The notes under the pieces were generated by a model, which was not told where the DNA came from, made no database searches, and worked only from the letters and a program-made list of their open reading frames with translations. Below are positions 61,823-64,000 of a stretch of 64,000 nucleotides of DNA, piece after piece (within the stretch, counting starts at the first letter, position 1; each line of letters starts with the position of its first letter). Made by a program: the position numbers and the translations under genes. Location: assembly GCA_021613535.1 (NCBI GenBank), contig CP075495.1:15996001-16060000 (forward strand), given 5' to 3'. Source of the stretch: Adineta vaga. Its lineage: Eukaryota; Rotifera.

Positions 61823-62125
61823 GATTTCAAGTTAGACCGATTTTGAACCCTTTATATCCCTATCCTTTATCTCGTGATGGTTAAGAAGATCCCCATCTCT
61901 GAGTTTTCTGATGAACGACGACAGGAGAACTTTTCAAACTATCAAACTAAGTAGATCTCGATGATAAGATCAAAATTTGTCATAAGCAAATGTCCCTCGA
62001 ATCCTCGTTTTAGGAGTTTCGAGGATTCCAAGGTTCAAAGTTACCAAAAGTTTTCCCTCTCACCGAACATGACAAATCGTTCTTTTGAGTTAAAATTCTT
62101 AATGCAGACACTAGATCCTACACTG

Positions 62126-63426
62126 ATAAAAATGAGCGTAGAGTAATGAACCCTTTGATATACGATTTTTCCGTTCATTTGTATCATAAAGCTTTTGATA
62201 TACCCTTTCTTTTGATCTACCCAAAAAGGATATTTCATACGTTGCTGTCTGAAAAACGTTTTAGGGCATATCAGCAGTTATGGGCTTGTCCACGCAACGC
62301 GACACTTGGCTGATCAAGTTTTGAAAAAAAATTTTTTCGAATTCCATTTATTCGAATAGGCTTTTCGATGCAGTTTTTCACGCTGATTACGAATCTGTCA
62401 CTCATTTGGCGAACAAACCACTTTTTGTTCTAAGAAATTCAGTTTTCAACTTTTGAAAAACCGTATTTTGAAACTTTTGAGGTAAAAACTTTTTCAGAAT
62501 TATCCGGAAAGGTTACCTTTCGACGCAGAATTTCATTCTCTACACAATGGTGTGTTTACTTTTCATTTTTGTAGTTATAGGCGATCCATAGACTCTCACA
62601 CATTTTTCGACTTGCGGCTCGGTTTAGGAGCTTCCACATTGATGTATCAATCTGATTTTCTAGTAGCATGCTGATCGACACTGAAGGACCAGCACCTTAA
62701 AATATGAGATTATTCGGAGCATTTTAAGTGCCTCAAAATTGGTCAACAAAAAACTGAGTCACAACGTTACATTTGTTTTTTTCATTTTTTATTCGATGGA
62801 AGGGGCAGAGAAGAAAATTCTTTTTACTATCAGGAAGCTCATCTAAAGCTCTACAACTTTTGTCCTCACAGCCTTTCGATTGTGAAGCGTCTTGCGCTGG
62901 AAATGAGAAAGAAAGGTGGATTACTCGATACTGAAGGTCCTTTTATGTCACAGTGTTACGCGGTCTTAAATTCTTCATAGATACTCGATGACTAAACTAA
63001 ATACACTCATTCTTGTATCCCTTGTAGAGGAAACCGAGCTTCCTCGAATGCTGTTTGAACGAGCTCTTGAGCTGTTCTCGTTCAAGAGATAATTAAAAAA
63101 CAATATGTAAAAATGTCACATCGTTACGTTTGGACAAGCCCTTATATACTCTTAAACCCTACGAAAACTGGTTTAGTAATACACTCATTAGTAGAAAACG
63201 TAGAATGAAAAATCATTTCGATAGAGTTTATAAATTTAAAAAATGGTTTAATAGTATGTAACTGCTGATATACCATAAAACGTTTCTCAGACAGCAACGT
63301 ATGCAATATCCTTTTTGGGTAGATCAAAAGCTTTATGATTCAAATGAACAGAAAGCAACGTATATAAAAAAGTTCATCAGTTTGATAAATCGTTGTGTAG
63401 GATTTGCTATTCTGCGCTCATTTTTA
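62126..63426. mobile_element. 1.3-kb TIR element
   Basis: ATAAAAATGAGCGTAGAGTA at 62126 pairs with TCTGCGCTCATTTTTAT ending near 63426. Inside, 62187-62290 pairs with 63120-63350: CATAAAGCTTTTGAT and AAAAAGGATATT(T/G)CATACG are in both, as are AACGTTTTA and GGGCTTGTCC/GGACAAGCCC. Small indels separate the arms. No transposase frame is visible. Confidence 0.65.
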
Positions 63427-63461
63427 TGAGCGTGTCGCTTTCGTAACAACGACACACATGT

Positions 63462-63862
63462 AATTTTCATTCCTAATAACGACGCCAAGCAAAAGTTTCT
63501 CCCTAATACCGACAATAAGTCTATCTTGCTTTAATAACAATATTTTTAACTAGTTTTTGTTCTTGAAAACGACACTTTGCTATAAAAGCTGACGTATTGT
63601 AAAGCAAAATAAACATATTGTCGCTATTAAGGCGAACATTTTGTGTGGTCTCGTTTTATGATCTTTGATCCACACAGAAGTTTGTTATTACATTACTAAG
63701 TCACCATGAACCGTTAGATATAGATAGTGTTTGAGACGATCTTCAAACTTTTCAGCGAAGCTTAGAGTCGTTTTCTTGATAGAAATTGTGGGAAACACAT
63801 TTTTCAAAAAAGTGTCTATTTTCACATAAGCTTTTTTGAAACGTCGTTATTAGGAATGAAAA
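63462..63862. mobile_element. MITE of the CCTAATAACGAC family (copy 2)
   Basis: ATTTTCATTCCTAATAACGA at 63462 is repeated inverted, ending at 63862. The outermost bases differ from copy 1 at 6713-7121, but the CCTAATAACGACG core, the length (401 versus 409 bp) and the internal extra copies (TCCCTAATACCGAC near 63502) agree. Partial outer copies of the motif (GTCGTTATTATGGAAGTGAT at 63873) flank it, as if nested. Confidence 0.65.
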
Positions 63863-63969
63863 TCATCTGGCTGTCGTTATTATGGAAGTGATACTAGAGA
63901 TCTGCACGAGACCAAAAACTATTTTCTGGTTCTCGTCAAACATTTGATTGATAAGTCGTTACTTTAATC

Positions 63970-63986
63970 GTGTGTGTGTGTGTGTG
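63970..63986. repeat. (GT)n microsatellite
   Basis: GTGTGTGTGTGTGTGTG near the window end. Confidence 0.9.
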
Positions 63987-64000
63987 GATGACGATACACT

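Overview
The window looks like metazoan nuclear DNA that is AT-rich, gene-poor and full of transposons. I think it most likely comes from a bdelloid rotifer. The evidence is: spliced genes whose unexpanded introns are only about 45-80 nt; a full ABCB/P-glycoprotein gene; single genes of prokaryote- or fungus-like character (two SAM methyltransferases and an intronless UbiA-type prenyltransferase); many transposon families, each in one or a few copies; and repeated G-rich TGTGGGTG-type tracts resembling the TGTGGG telomere unit reported for bdelloids. The species assignment is inference. No rRNA, tRNA or CRISPR array was recognised.

Layout. 0-2.7 kb: a two-exon methyltransferase gene on the minus strand, whose single intron was expanded by a 1.35-kb hAT-like element. 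3-7.1 kb: a decayed LINE followed by a 409-bp MITE. 7.5-9.4 kb: a degenerate satellite of about 51 bp with a foldback element inserted in it. 9.4-20.7 kb: no convincing gene, but a 68-bp tandem repeat, long palindromes and a decayed repeat-borne ORF. 20.8-26.65 kb: two further LINE relics, the second carrying a hAT MITE with a perfect 8-bp target-site duplication. 27.97-30.28 kb: a complete MULE transposon with a five-exon FLYWCH/DDE transposase and a 9-bp duplication. 30.4-31.6 kb: a second methyltransferase. 32.5-41.1 kb: foldback elements and a MULE remnant. 41.3-42.3 kb: the UbiA-family gene. 43.3-58.7 kb: one ABCB-type exporter gene on the minus strand. It resolves into 28 exons that join in frame to 1331 codons, with four introns expanded to 1.3-3.7 kb by repeats. 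59-64 kb: nested foldback elements, a 1.3-kb TIR element and a second copy of the MITE.

The host genes (two methyltransferases, the prenyltransferase and the ABC exporter) show no operon-like relationship. Several transposon insertions lie in introns or in other transposons, so host reading frames are kept. The least explained structure is a dispersed family of about 50-bp hairpins whose arms are telomere-like (GTGTGGGTG/CACCCACAC). At least six good copies lie in this window, often beside other elements.
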